A stretch of DNA of 58,927 bases from Cytophagaceae bacterium (GCA_027490155.1 JAIXYP010000026.1:1-58927); one strand, 5' to 3'. Shown: positions 37,552-46,837, counted from the first letter of the stretch. Numbers and translations are program-made. The notes: a model not told the origin generated them from the sequence alone.

Positions 37552-38964
37552 ATGGAAAACAAACACGTAGGTATTTTTGGTGCAGGATTGGTAGGCACGC
37601 TTTTGGGCCTCTACCTAGCCAAGCGTGGCAATAAAGTCGATATTTTTGACCGCAGAGCCGACCTTAGGTTGACAGGGGTACCACCCAAGACTGGTAGGTC
37701 GATCAATCTAGCGCTAAGCATGCGTGGTATCGAGGCCCTCAAGGAAATTGGGGCTTATCATGAGGTCGAAAAGGTAGCGGTCTCGATGCAGGGACGAATG
37801 ATGCATGACCCAGAAGGTCGGCTCAGTTTCCAGCCTTACGGACCTAATGGCGAAAGTATCTATAGTGTCTCGCGCACGGCCCTTAACGAAACCTTGATGA
37901 ATATGGCCGATAAGGACCCAAGGATCAAGTTTCATTTTAATCGACGCTGCCTAGAGCTAGACTTTAACACCACCAATGCCACCCTTCTTGACACCGAACA
38001 GGGAGGAACAGAAACCTACCATGCTGACTGGATTTTTGGTGCGGATGGGGCCTTTAGCTCGGTGAGGACAAGTATGGTCAAGACGGATCGGTTTGACTAT
38101 TCGCAGACGTTTATTGAGCACGGCTACAAGGAGTTCACGATCACCCCAGGTGACAATGGCGAGTGGCGAATGTTCAAGAATGCCTTGCACATCTGGCCCC
38201 GTGGTCACTTTATGATGATTGCCTTGCCGAACCCTGACGGCAGTTTTACTTGTACGTTGTTTTTCCCCTTTGAGGGGCTGCCTAGTTTCCAGAGTATTGA
38301 GACACGCAAGGATGTTGAGGAGTTTTTCTTATTTTACTTCCGTGACCTCATTAAGCTGATACCTGACTTTGTAGATCAGTATTTTGCCTCGCAGCCGAGT
38401 AGTCTGGTGACGATTTCATGTTTCCCTTGGATGCGAGGCAATAGCATGGTGATCGGGGATGCTGCACATGCCATCGTGCCTTTCTTTGGTCAGGGTATGA
38501 ACTGCGGCTTCGAAGATGTCCGGATCCTGAGCCAGATGCTGGACCAGGGTGGCAGTGATTGGCATACTGTGTTAAACGAGTTCCAGTATGTTAGGAAGGT
38601 AGACACAGACGCCATTGCCCAGCTGGCACTTGATAACTTTGTCGAAATGCGTGACAAGGTTGCTAATCCTAGTTTCTTGCTCCGGAAGCAGATAGAGGCA
38701 AGGTTGCACCGCTATGCGCCAGAGATCTGGATTCCGACTTATAGTATGGTTACGTTCAACCACATGCCATACTCGGAAGCGCAAGACAGAGGTGCCTGGC
38801 AAAATGCGATCCTTGATGAGGTGATGCTGGACGAGGAGCTGAACGAAATCCTGACCCTTGAGGATTTTGAGGCTATCGTCTGGGAAAAATACGTTGCTCC
38901 GGCATTTGAGGAGCTGGACAACATCGCAGAGGAAATGGAAGTGCCTAGGGAAAGGGGTAGATAG
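37552..38964 (+). CDS. kmo: Kynurenine 3-monooxygenase
   Basis: A 470-aa FAD-dependent hydroxylase that turns kynurenine into 3-hydroxykynurenine, in tryptophan breakdown or NAD synthesis. The Rossmann motif IFGAGLVGTLLGLYLAKRG is at 8-26, followed by the KMO-specific GRSINLALSMRGIEAL (about 51-66). The second FAD motif is VIGDAAHAIVPFFGQGMNCGFED near 305. The C-terminal segment is Glu-rich, and no strongly hydrophobic membrane anchor is seen. Other kynurenine-pathway genes are not in the window. The SAM methyltransferase gene begins 38 nt downstream and may be co-transcribed. Confidence 0.95.
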   Translation: MENKHVGIFGAGLVGTLLGLYLAKRGNKVDIFDRRADLRLTGVPPKTGRSINLALSMRGIEALKEIGAYHEVEKVAVSMQGRMMHDPEGRLSFQPYGPNGESIYSVSRTALNETLMNMADKDPRIKFHFNRRCLELDFNTTNATLLDTEQGGTETYHADWIFGADGAFSSVRTSMVKTDRFDYSQTFIEHGYKEFTITPGDNGEWRMFKNALHIWPRGHFMMIALPNPDGSFTCTLFFPFEGLPSFQSIETRKDVEEFFLFYFRDLIKLIPDFVDQYFASQPSSLVTISCFPWMRGNSMVIGDAAHAIVPFFGQGMNCGFEDVRILSQMLDQGGSDWHTVLNEFQYVRKVDTDAIAQLALDNFVEMRDKVANPSFLLRKQIEARLHRYAPEIWIPTYSMVTFNHMPYSEAQDRGAWQNAILDEVMLDEELNEILTLEDFEAIVWEKYVAPAFEELDNIAEEMEVPRERGR

Positions 38965-39002
38965 TTTGGCAAAACCCTACATTTTGCTGCATCTTTACAG
39001 CT

Positions 39003-39737
39003 ATGAGCACAGATCCTAATAGCAAGTCTTCAGCAGGGCAGACTAGCGGCTTTGATAACTTTGACACCTTTGCTACTGACTATCGCAGCATCCATAACGA
39101 CAACATTAAGCTCAGTGGGGCCGATAGCGACTACTTTAGCGAGTACAAGATCAAGGAGATCAAACGGGTAGAGGGGACTGCTCAGGTCCAGCAGATACTA
39201 GACTTGGGCTGTGGTGATGGCAATTCGGCTCGGTTTTTTTACCAGCATTTCCCCTATGCCCAAACACAGGGGATCGACATCTCGGCAGATAGCATTGAGG
39301 AGGCAAAAAAGCGCCAAATACCAGGGGCTAATTTCCGGCCTTATGACGGGTCTCATATTCCGTTTGAGGACAATACGTTTGACGTTTGCCTGATAGCTAC
39401 TGTGTTGCACCACATTCGGTTTGTACATCACCCGGACTTGTTGCGTGAGGTGCTAAGGGTACTCAAACCAGGTGGTAGGCTCTATATCTTTGAGCATAAC
39501 CCATGGAACCCGGTGACGCGCAAGGTGGTTGATAACTGTGTCTTTGATAAGGATGCGGTGCTTTTGTCACCTCCATACAGTAAACGCGTGGTACGCGAGG
39601 CTGGTTTCAGTCAGGTTAGTAATACCTATACTATCTTTTTCCCTCGGAGCCCACTATTCAGACCCTTTGTTCCGCTTGAGCCGTTTTTAGGCTTTATTCC
39701 TGTTGGTGGTCAGTATTTCACACGTGGGGTCAAATAG
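39003..39737 (+). CDS. Class I SAM-dependent methyltransferase
   Basis: A 244-aa soluble protein. Motif I LDLGCGDGNS (66-75), the acidic residue after beta 2 (GIDISADS), motif post-II (NTFDVCLIATVLHHI) and motif IV-like LREVLRVLKPGGRLYIFEHNP are all in order for Methyltransf_11/25. The first 60 residues are polar. The C-terminal end (FVPLEPFLGFIPVGGQYFTRG) is hydrophobic and may hold the substrate. Substrate is unknown. It sits 38 nt after kmo and 66 nt before recG on the same strand. Confidence 0.88.
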   Translation: MSTDPNSKSSAGQTSGFDNFDTFATDYRSIHNDNIKLSGADSDYFSEYKIKEIKRVEGTAQVQQILDLGCGDGNSARFFYQHFPYAQTQGIDISADSIEEAKKRQIPGANFRPYDGSHIPFEDNTFDVCLIATVLHHIRFVHHPDLLREVLRVLKPGGRLYIFEHNPWNPVTRKVVDNCVFDKDAVLLSPPYSKRVVREAGFSQVSNTYTIFFPRSPLFRPFVPLEPFLGFIPVGGQYFTRGVK

Positions 39738-39803
39738 AGATCGGTTAGTTTCAGGCAGTTGATTGCTGCCAATTCGCTGACTCAGGTCTAAACTATTGTT
39801 CGT

Positions 39804-42017
39804 ATGTTTCACAATCCATTGAGTTCGTTAGCCGGGATAGGGCCAGCCAAGGCTGCCTTGTTAGCGTTTGAATTGGGCTTAGAAACATGGGGTGATCTAT
39901 TGAATCATTTCCCGTTCAGGTATGATGATCGTACGGTTTTTTACCTTGTTAAAGAGCTGGATGCAGATATGCAGACGGCCCAATTGCGAGGGATTATCAC
40001 GGGGCAACAGCTGATTACGACGGGCAAAATCATGCGGTTGGTGGCTACCTTGGTCGATGCTGACGGGAATAAGTTGCAGTTGGTGTGGTTCAACTCAATT
40101 AAGTTCTGGCAGCAGAAGATGCCCTTGGGCCATCAGGTAGTGGTCTATGGTAAACCTAATTTCTTTCGGGGTACATACTCCATCATCCACCCCGAAATCA
40201 CAGTTGTGGCAGGTGCTTTGGCAACTGATGCTATTGCAACTGACAACCCTGCATTTGAAAATGTAGCAGCCCAAAGTGCTGTGACGGAAAATACGATCCC
40301 TGCTCTGAGCCCGGTCTATAGCCTGACAGAAAAACTACGCAAAAAGGGTGTTGATAGCCAAGTGTTGGGCAAACTGGTACAACAAGTCTATGATCAGACT
40401 AAACAATTGATCAGCGAAAATCTACCTTTAACGGTAGTAGAGCAATATCAGTTTCTGGATCGCAAAACAGCCTATCAATTAATTCATTTCCCGACAGATT
40501 ATGCTGCCTTAGAGGCCGCACGCTATCGGCTTAAGTTTGAGGAATTGTTCTTTAATCAATTACGGTTGATAAGGGTAAGGGGCCTGCGGAAACAACAGCT
40601 TGCTGGCTGGCCAATGAGTAAGCTGAAGTTGTTCACTGCTTTCTATAACGATCATCTTCCGTTTCAGCTGACGAATGCGCAACAACGTGTGTTGCGTGAA
40701 ATTAGGCAGGACATGGGTAGTGGCAGGCAAATGAATCGGTTAATACAGGGTGATGTGGGTAGCGGCAAAACAATTGTCGCCTTTATGAGTATGCTGATGG
40801 CAGTGGACAATGGCTGTCAAGCCTGCCTGATGGCCCCGACCGAGATATTGGCAGAGCAGCACTTAAATGGTTTACAACCTTTAGCAAATGCCATCGGTCT
40901 GCCAATCGCAAAGCTGACTGGTAGCACCAAGGCCAAAGATCGTAAACCAATTTTGGAGGCATTGGCGTCTGGTGTCCTGCCGCTTATTGTAGGCACCCAT
41001 GCGTTACTTGAGCCTAAAGTACATTTCCAGCGGCTAGGCCTGAGTGTGATCGACGAGCAACATCGGTTTGGGGTGGCGCAGCGGGCGAGGCTTTGGGATA
41101 AAAATAGCCGACCAGACCAGTCTAATGAATTGGGGATAGAGACAACCGATCTGCCCGAGGTAATTGCGCCTCATATCATGGTCATGACAGCCACGCCTAT
41201 TCCACGTACATTGGCCATGACCCTATATGGTGACCTCGATGTATCGGTGATTGATGAGTTACCACCTGGCCGTAAACCAATTAGGACTAGCCATGTATAT
41301 CAGTCCCAACGGCAGCAGGCTTGGCATTTTATGCAGCAACAGATTGCGGATGGTAGGCAGATCTATGTGGTGTATCCATTGATTGAGGAAAATGAAAAAC
41401 TCGATTTTATGGCCCTGGAGCTTGGCTACCAGATGATGCAAGAACACTTCAACCCGATGGGCATTGCCATCAGTATGGTGCATGGCAAAATGCCTAAGGA
41501 AACGCGCGATTACGAGATGGATCAGTTTGTGAAGGGGCGGACCCAGATCATGGTGGCAACAACGGTCATCGAGGTGGGGGTCAATGTGCCCAATGCCTCA
41601 GTGATGCTGATAGAAAGTGCTGAGCGTTTTGGGTTGAGCCAATTGCATCAGTTACGGGGCCGTGTTGGGCGGGGGGCTGACCAAAGCTATTGTATCTTGA
41701 TGACGGACGTCAAACTCAGTAGCGAAACACGTGAGCGCTTGGCTACCATGGTTAGGACAAATAATGGCTTCGAGATTGCAGAAGTGGACCTCAAACTACG
41801 TGGGCCTGGTGACATTTTGGGCACCCAGCAGTCAGGCGCAGTTGATCTGAAACTTGCCAATCTTGCTACTGACATGGTCCTCATGACCCAAGCGAGGGAT
41901 GTTGCCACCCAGATCATCGAACGAGACCCTGACCTGACTGAACCAGAGCATATTGCCACTGCCGAATATTTGGCAGGCAGTGCAGCTACTGGTTTGGCTT
42001 GGAGTAGGGTAGGCTAA
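39804..42017 (+). CDS. recG: ATP-dependent DNA helicase RecG
   Basis: A 737-aa branch-migrating helicase that processes stalled forks and Holliday junctions. The N-terminal wedge/OB domain has the family starting block LSSLAGIGPAKAALL and FPFRYDDRT. The motor has Walker A GDVGSGKTIVAFM (about 315), the DEQH box in VIDEQHRFGVAQR, motif III MTATPIPRTLAMT and motif VI QLHQLRGRVGRG. The C-terminal LRGPGDILGTQQSG is also diagnostic. Length is slightly above the usual 690-700 because of an insert after the OB fold (about 140-160). Confidence 0.97.
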   Translation: MFHNPLSSLAGIGPAKAALLAFELGLETWGDLLNHFPFRYDDRTVFYLVKELDADMQTAQLRGIITGQQLITTGKIMRLVATLVDADGNKLQLVWFNSIKFWQQKMPLGHQVVVYGKPNFFRGTYSIIHPEITVVAGALATDAIATDNPAFENVAAQSAVTENTIPALSPVYSLTEKLRKKGVDSQVLGKLVQQVYDQTKQLISENLPLTVVEQYQFLDRKTAYQLIHFPTDYAALEAARYRLKFEELFFNQLRLIRVRGLRKQQLAGWPMSKLKLFTAFYNDHLPFQLTNAQQRVLREIRQDMGSGRQMNRLIQGDVGSGKTIVAFMSMLMAVDNGCQACLMAPTEILAEQHLNGLQPLANAIGLPIAKLTGSTKAKDRKPILEALASGVLPLIVGTHALLEPKVHFQRLGLSVIDEQHRFGVAQRARLWDKNSRPDQSNELGIETTDLPEVIAPHIMVMTATPIPRTLAMTLYGDLDVSVIDELPPGRKPIRTSHVYQSQRQQAWHFMQQQIADGRQIYVVYPLIEENEKLDFMALELGYQMMQEHFNPMGIAISMVHGKMPKETRDYEMDQFVKGRTQIMVATTVIEVGVNVPNASVMLIESAERFGLSQLHQLRGRVGRGADQSYCILMTDVKLSSETRERLATMVRTNNGFEIAEVDLKLRGPGDILGTQQSGAVDLKLANLATDMVLMTQARDVATQIIERDPDLTEPEHIATAEYLAGSAATGLAWSRVG

Positions 42018-42299
42018 TACCTCCTGTTTTTTTCTTCAACTTCAGGCCAATCATGCGCGGTTTGGAGTTTGGTCCAAGATAGGAGCCGAAGGGTTTTCAT
42101 CCGTCAGTGACCAACTTTAGGGATGTTCAACTGAGCTTGTTGAGATCAGTGTTTATCAAAGTAAGATTATTGGGGTCCATGGGCATTTTTATATGCAGTA
42201 TCTTAAATTTAGTTAATCTTTTAGAAGTCGGCCTACAGGTAATTGCTTGCTTGTGAGTGCTTTGAAAAAATAAATAATCAGAACTAAGTGAAGGTAAAT
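42018..42299. other. AT-rich intergenic stretch after recG
   Basis: About 280 nt with a marked drop in GC content from about 42160 onward, continuing into the small membrane gene. A second minus-strand frame here (42127-42369) overlaps that gene and is not accepted. No terminator was recognised. Confidence 0.4.
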
Positions 42300-42572
42300 T
42301 CATAATATGAGAATAAATAAACACAATAATCCTGTATATATCCAGCAGGCTACCATTAATAAGTAACAAGTGACATCCAACAGATCGGTAATCGTTTTGC
42401 TGGTATTTAACAGGTATAATGCAAATAGAATAAAGTTAGTTAAAATTAATATAATCGATAGGCCAATGTGAAATACAAGCAAAAGGAATAAAGTGTTTTC
42501 ATCAGGTTGAAGTAAAAATGGCAACAGGATCGTTACTAAAGTTGTGAAAAATAATTTTCTCTGAGGACTCAT
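42300..42572 (-). CDS. Small predicted membrane protein (90 aa)
   Basis: Not recognised. The ATG at 42572 opens a frame with a short basic start (MSPQRKLFF) and three or so hydrophobic helices (TTLVTILLPFLL, FLLLVFHIGLSIILILTNFIL, CYLLMVACWIYTGLLCLFILIL). It fits an inner-membrane protein by composition. The region is more AT-rich than its neighbours, and the frame has no recognised promoter. The next gene upstream on this strand, the DUF4173 gene, ends 263 nt away, so it is not obviously in that operon. Moderately sure it is a gene. Confidence 0.5.
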   Translation of the reverse strand: MSPQRKLFFTTLVTILLPFLLQPDENTLFLLLVFHIGLSIILILTNFILFALYLLNTSKTITDLLDVTCYLLMVACWIYTGLLCLFILIL

Positions 42573-42835
42573 GTGTGCTATAGTAGGTTGAAATTGTTTT
42601 GGTGCCTTATGTCAGGTTAATTGTCCAGTTAAATTTTGGCCTGAGCACCACTTGAAGTAATGATTTGGAATTGATTCTAGATTTTTTTGGACCTTAGAAG
42701 CAATAGGTGCCATTTGCTATATTATTTCGCCAATAGGCTAATGTTTAGAATGGTGGCCTTGTACAACTTGGATAACCAATTGGATAGGAATTGCTGGTTT
42801 TTGAATCCCTATCCAACTGCTTCCATTAATACGGC

Positions 42836-44347
42836 CTATTTTTTGTTCTGCCCCTCAGGCCAATCCTGCACCGTTCGTAGGTTGGTCCAGGTCCAGGACA
42901 TGAGGTAACGAGCTTGAATCCTCGTCCTAACCTTTTTCAGATTGTATTCGAAATGAGCAGGGTAGATATAGGCATTTTGTAGGACGCTATCTGGGGAATA
43001 GTTTCCTTGATCCTGTTTGATAAGTTTTTTGTTTGCCTCATAGAATCCGTAAGCTGCGCTAGTGTAAGCAAGATGTTGGTCTGCAGAGTTAGACTTTAGA
43101 TAGTCAAACATGTTTTCGCTCTTGCAGTGTTTTAGCAAGCTTTGGGACTCTAGATAAACTATAGGCAGGGCTAGGTAAACAGCAACAGCGATCATGCCAA
43201 CTTGTGCCACACGGTTCATGATTTGCCATCCGTCATTGAGGGCTGTGCTTTGGACAAAGATGTAGATGATCGAGAACCAGCACCAACCAAGCCATAATAA
43301 TAGGCCAATGCGTTTGGCTGTAATGCCATGGTGAAGGATGTATAGGGCATCCTTGCTGAGCGTAATGCTGATCAGTGCAAGGTTTAGGACTAATAATAGC
43401 GCGAAACTTGCTTTGACGTCAGGGGTATAGTTTGCTTGGCCAGCACGGAAAATAAATCGATCGATGAAGATGATAAACATCGTGAGCACAAAGCTGATCA
43501 ACAGTACATTGAAAGTATCATGCAGTGAGCGTGAGATGTCAGGTGCGTTCAGATTATCGGCTGTGCGGAAAAAGGTCATGGTGGTATCAAAGTCCGCCAC
43601 AAAGAATAAAATCAGAATAACTGATAGACTCCATTTGACCCAATTGAAGGTAACCCGACTAGCTATTTTGCCTTCAGTAAGTGGTAGGTTACGTTTGCTG
43701 ATCCAGAACCTGCGGAAACTATTGCTGACTGAGACAATATAAGGGTTGGTGCCTCTTGACCAACTGGTTAAGCTGAGCTGACCACCGAGATTTATTAGGA
43801 TAAGGTAAAAGAGGTCTTCGAAGTTGATGTAGTCCAAGATGGGAGATATCATCTCATAAAACTTTGGTTGGGCAATGCCATACAGGATGCAGAAGACAGT
43901 CAGAATACCTAAACCTATAGGCACCATAAAAAGGATGGTCCGGATGGGGAGTTTGCTATCATGTTTTTTGTCCATCCAGATAGACAAGATGGCGCCAGAC
44001 TTTAGCAGGCGGAAGATTCCAAATATGTACTGCATGATGCCGAGCAAGGGTATCCAAAATATCTGGGTGATCGTCCGGCGGGCACTCATGATTGTGAACG
44101 GAATAAGGAGATAGTAACAGACTACGGCTATGGTCGAGCCGTCCATAAAGATGCCGATAGCGATCAGAGTGCTAGCAACCCAGAGTGCGGCGAAGTTAGG
44201 CTTGAGCCAAGCTTTTGGCGTTTTGATCAGCAGTACGGCGGTGATGATACAATGCAAAATCAGGTAGTTGAGGCCTGGGTATTCGTGGTAGAACAAGACC
44301 GTCCAGAGGATTGAAATGAGGAGGGTGCGGATTAGGATTGATTTCAT
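42836..44347 (-). CDS. DUF4173/DUF4153-family multi-pass membrane protein
   Basis: A 503-aa integral membrane protein with about ten to twelve hydrophobic helices in the first 430 residues and a soluble tail of about 70 residues (KKLIKQDQGNYSPDSVLQNA...). The block YYLLIPFTIMSARRTITQIF and the overall architecture resemble DUF4173 proteins found next to small winged-helix regulators in Bacteroidota. Biochemical role is unknown. It starts 88 nt from the regulator gene, and its promoter region contains the same inverted repeat as the regulator's own operon. Confidence 0.8.
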   Translation of the reverse strand: MKSILIRTLLISILWTVLFYHEYPGLNYLILHCIITAVLLIKTPKAWLKPNFAALWVASTLIAIGIFMDGSTIAVVCYYLLIPFTIMSARRTITQIFWIPLLGIMQYIFGIFRLLKSGAILSIWMDKKHDSKLPIRTILFMVPIGLGILTVFCILYGIAQPKFYEMISPILDYINFEDLFYLILINLGGQLSLTSWSRGTNPYIVSVSNSFRRFWISKRNLPLTEGKIASRVTFNWVKWSLSVILILFFVADFDTTMTFFRTADNLNAPDISRSLHDTFNVLLISFVLTMFIIFIDRFIFRAGQANYTPDVKASFALLLVLNLALISITLSKDALYILHHGITAKRIGLLLWLGWCWFSIIYIFVQSTALNDGWQIMNRVAQVGMIAVAVYLALPIVYLESQSLLKHCKSENMFDYLKSNSADQHLAYTSAAYGFYEANKKLIKQDQGNYSPDSVLQNAYIYPAHFEYNLKKVRTRIQARYLMSWTWTNLRTVQDWPEGQNKK

Positions 44348-44356
44348 TTGAAAGTG

Positions 44357-44371
44357 CTTTGAAATGCAAAG
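44357..44371. promoter_or_regulatory. Inverted-repeat operator candidate, copy 1
   Basis: CTTTG-AAATG-CAAAG, 10 nt before the DUF4173 start. Its right arm overlaps a minus-strand -7 element TAACTTTG (44367-44374). A near-identical 24-nt sequence stands before the regulator operon at 45376-45399. Confidence 0.65.
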
Positions 44372-44435
44372 TTAAAGGGTAAAAAAATATAGGTTGGTAA
44401 GTAGGCTTTTTTGAAAAGCCCTTGTCTGTGCATGT

Positions 44436-44735
44436 TTAGCCCATGGATTTGATTAGGGTTTCGAGGGCATTGAGGTGGTCACGGAAAGCGGACTTTCCGG
44501 CATCGGTTGCTTGGTAACTGGTTTGGGTTTTGCGGCCGACAAAGGACTTGCTAAAGGTGATATAGCTAGCCTCTTCTAGGTTTTTGAGATGGGATGCTAG
44601 GTTGCCATCTGAAAGGTCAAGTAGTTCTTTCAGGTGGTTAAAGTCAAGGGACTCGTTGACCATCAGGGCAGACATGATGCCTAAGCGTACGCGACTCTCA
44701 AAGGCTTTATTGAGGGTGTTGAGCTGTATCTTCAT
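44436..44735 (-). CDS. Small winged-helix transcriptional regulator (HTH_34 type)
   Basis: A 99-aa one-domain regulator. The fold is visible as helix 1 NKAFESRVRLGIMSALM, helices 2-3 FNHLKELLDLSDGNLASHLKNLEEAGYI-like (here EEASYI), and the wing KSFVGRKTQTSYQATDAGKSAF. This is the pattern of ArsR/MarR-like winged-helix proteins that act as dimers without a large sensor domain. Its ATG overlaps the stop of the membrane gene upstream by four bases, so they are translationally coupled. Probable autoregulation through the repeat at 45381-45397. Confidence 0.9.
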   Translation of the reverse strand: MKIQLNTLNKAFESRVRLGIMSALMVNESLDFNHLKELLDLSDGNLASHLKNLEEASYITFSKSFVGRKTQTSYQATDAGKSAFRDHLNALETLIKSMG

Positions 44736-45370
44736 GCCTTGTCAGTTTTCATCATCCAGACACCTTGGGCGATGTGTGCAAGACCGAAACTCATGCCGAG
44801 CATGAGTACATTGTAGTGGGGCATAGCAAATGCTACTAGTCCAGAAAGGATACAGACGATGGCCAATGGGGTGATGTTAGTCTTGGCATTTTGCGACCCG
44901 CTATGGAGGGCCAATCCGTAGCAGACCATAGCCATCCCAGGAACTAAGCTCAACTCCTTTACGATCAGGATGGCACAGAGGACAGCACCTGTAACGATCG
45001 GGATACCGAGGGAAAGTACAAACTTGAGTCTATTGCGTGACCAAGCCACAGACTGATGGCCGTGGGTCTGGGTGTTTTGGCGTGCGGCAGACCAGTAGGA
45101 GACAGCAAGGCATGCTCCAAATGTAAGGTGAGCAATCAACGTTGTGGTCCAGTGATGGGCCAAAATGGACAAAAATTGCACCCATGCTGGGCCAGCTGGT
45201 AGAGTAAGGCTAGGTTCGACAAAGGTGATTTGGCCAGCGATTAGGCCTGTGAGGCAGATTAGACCACAGATCACACCCGATCGTCCATCGAGGGTGAGCA
45301 TCCTGTCAGACCGTTGCATGGTCTGCCTGATGTGGTCTAGGTCCGCTAAGAGGTCTTGTTGTGTTGCCAT
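44732..45370 (-). CDS. Polytopic membrane protein coupled to the winged-helix regulator
   Basis: A 212-aa predicted inner-membrane protein, not assigned to a named family. The cytoplasmic start is MATQQDLLADLDHIRQTMQR, followed by about six helices (VICGLICLTGLIAGQITF, LIAHLTFGACLAVSYW, FVLSLGIPIVTGAVLCAILIV, VCILSGLVAFAMPHYNVLMLGMSFG). The ATG at 45370 is preferred over a TTG at 45421 because promoter and operator motifs lie between them. The stop overlaps the regulator start. Such regulator/membrane pairs commonly form small two-gene units; a sensing role is plausible but unproven. Confidence 0.8.
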   Translation of the reverse strand: MATQQDLLADLDHIRQTMQRSDRMLTLDGRSGVICGLICLTGLIAGQITFVEPSLTLPAGPAWVQFLSILAHHWTTTLIAHLTFGACLAVSYWSAARQNTQTHGHQSVAWSRNRLKFVLSLGIPIVTGAVLCAILIVKELSLVPGMAMVCYGLALHSGSQNAKTNITPLAIVCILSGLVAFAMPHYNVLMLGMSFGLAHIAQGVWMMKTDKA

Positions 45371-45380
45371 AGGTAAAAGT

Positions 45381-45397
45381 ACTTTGTGATGCAAAGT
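45381..45397. promoter_or_regulatory. Inverted-repeat operator candidate, copy 2
   Basis: ACTTTG-TGATG-CAAAGT, a perfect 6-bp inverted repeat 11 nt before the membrane/regulator operon. Its right arm overlaps the minus-strand -7 element TAACTTTG (45392-45399), so a bound regulator would block the promoter. Confidence 0.68.
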
Positions 45398-45586
45398 TAT
45401 TGCCGTTTCGATCTCGAGCAAGTTTTTTTCTGATTTTTTTCTGTCTCTGTTTTTTTATGTGTCTACTGGGTCTTTAGGTTAAGATTCTATCCTGAGATGG
45501 TCCGAACCATTCAACTGGTCACATTATAGACACAAGGTGCTTATGGCTAGTCCTCTTTCCACGCTCGGATAAATTAAAAGCCAAAC

Positions 45587-46591
45587 CTATCCGACTACTA
45601 GTTGGCCTTCCAGGATCAAGGTTTCGGGGGCTATGGTCTGTTTGCGTCCTGCCTTGAGCCGCAGAATGAGCCTTTCGGCTGCCAGGTGGCCCAATTCGTA
45701 TCCACTATGTCTATAATGATCTAGGTTTGGAGAAAGGATGGAGGGTAAATGTCCATCACTGATGCCGATCACTTTGGGTTTATGTTTGTTATCTCCTGTT
45801 GTTGTGTTGATGGCTGCATATACACCAGCTGACAACTCGTCACTCATACAAAAAAAGGCATCGACCTCATAGTTGCCTAGCCAGTCGATGACCAAAGAAG
45901 TGCATTGGTCTTGACTTTTGGCATGGATTATATAGGTGCTATTAGGACCATTAGATAATAAGTTAGCCTCCACCATTGCACGTTGAAATCCTTGGTGCCT
46001 AAGTTGGCTCATCTGCAACTGTTGGTCGCCAAGTACGGCACAAATCTTGGTAGCGCCTGCCTTGATCAGGTAGCTGACACATTGGTAGGCAGCTTCTTCA
46101 TCATCAATCATGACCTGGTCAAATTGGGTTTGTTCGATGCTTTTGTCAAACAAGACGATCGGCACGGCAGCAGCTTCGAGCTCCTGAAGGTGGTCTAGGT
46201 CCTTGGTCTGAGCCGAGAGGGAGATCAAGATGCCATCAATGGATAGGTCAGCGCAAACCCTTAGGTTAGCAACCTCGCCTGCCAAGGCATTTTGAGACTG
46301 TAGGACTAGTAATTGGTATCCGTTGGCACTAACAACATCTTCTATCCCTTTAATAAGAGACGGGAAGAAGAACATCGTGATCTCTGGTATGATCAATGCA
46401 ATGAGGCCGCTGCGGTTGTTGCGGAGGTTGACGGCGGTTAAGTTTACATGATAATTGAGGGCCTGTGCCACCTGCCTTACCTCCTCCTTGACCTTGTCAG
46501 AAATGTCTGGATGGTCATTGAGTGCCCGCGAGACGGTAGACGGACTAACCCCTAGCTGTGAGGCGATATCCTTGATGGTGGCTCTTTTCAT
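45587..46591 (-). CDS. LacI-family transcriptional regulator of the adjacent sugar locus
   Basis: A 334-aa regulator. The N-terminal helix-turn-helix reads TIKDIASQLGVSPSTVSRALN (in part: DIASQLGVSPSTVSRAL) at 4-25, with the hinge YHVNLTAVNLRNNRSG. The remaining 270 residues form the periplasmic-binding-protein-like sensor (IALIIPEITMFFFPSLIKGIEDV, VDAFFCMSDELSAGVYAA, VIGISDGHLPSILSPNLDHYRH). It is divergent from the TonB receptor gene, and two LacI-type half-palindromic sites lie in the 303-nt region between them. Effector is probably the sugar handled by the locus. Confidence 0.95.
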   Translation of the reverse strand: MKRATIKDIASQLGVSPSTVSRALNDHPDISDKVKEEVRQVAQALNYHVNLTAVNLRNNRSGLIALIIPEITMFFFPSLIKGIEDVVSANGYQLLVLQSQNALAGEVANLRVCADLSIDGILISLSAQTKDLDHLQELEAAAVPIVLFDKSIEQTQFDQVMIDDEEAAYQCVSYLIKAGATKICAVLGDQQLQMSQLRHQGFQRAMVEANLLSNGPNSTYIIHAKSQDQCTSLVIDWLGNYEVDAFFCMSDELSAGVYAAINTTTGDNKHKPKVIGISDGHLPSILSPNLDHYRHSGYELGHLAAERLILRLKAGRKQTIAPETLILEGQLVVG

Positions 46592-46778
46592 GGTGGGTAT
46601 AGTGTGCTAGCCTATGACTTGGCCAAGGTCTTCCCCCAGATCTAGAAGTAGGGTAAGGGCCAAGGCCAGAGGATGTAGGGCACAATAGTAACAGATTTGG
46701 TCAGTAATTGGGGGCTTTAAGCCAGTACTTCAGATAAAATCAATGCTGGCAAGGCGAATGCAGAAAATAATTTTTGAC

Positions 46779-46816
46779 CGCAAACGGTACCGCAAACGAT
46801 TGCGGAAACGTTTGCG
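46779..46816. promoter_or_regulatory. Tandem LacI-type operator sites
   Basis: CGCAAACGATTGCG (46791-46804, arms CGCAA/TTGCG) and the AAACGTTT palindrome within GGAAACGTTTGC (46805-46815) are adjacent, with a third CGCAAACGG half-site at 46780. The central CG step and AAACG half-sites are typical of LacI-family operators. They lie upstream of the receptor gene's putative -33 box, so either repression or activation is possible. Confidence 0.75.
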
Positions 46817-46837
46817 TAAAAAATTGATAATCAGGAC

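Noticed and set aside
42127-42369. 80-codon frame overlapping the small membrane gene
   Set aside because: It is in another frame of the same AT-rich stretch, and the overlapping hydrophobic frame is more protein-like.
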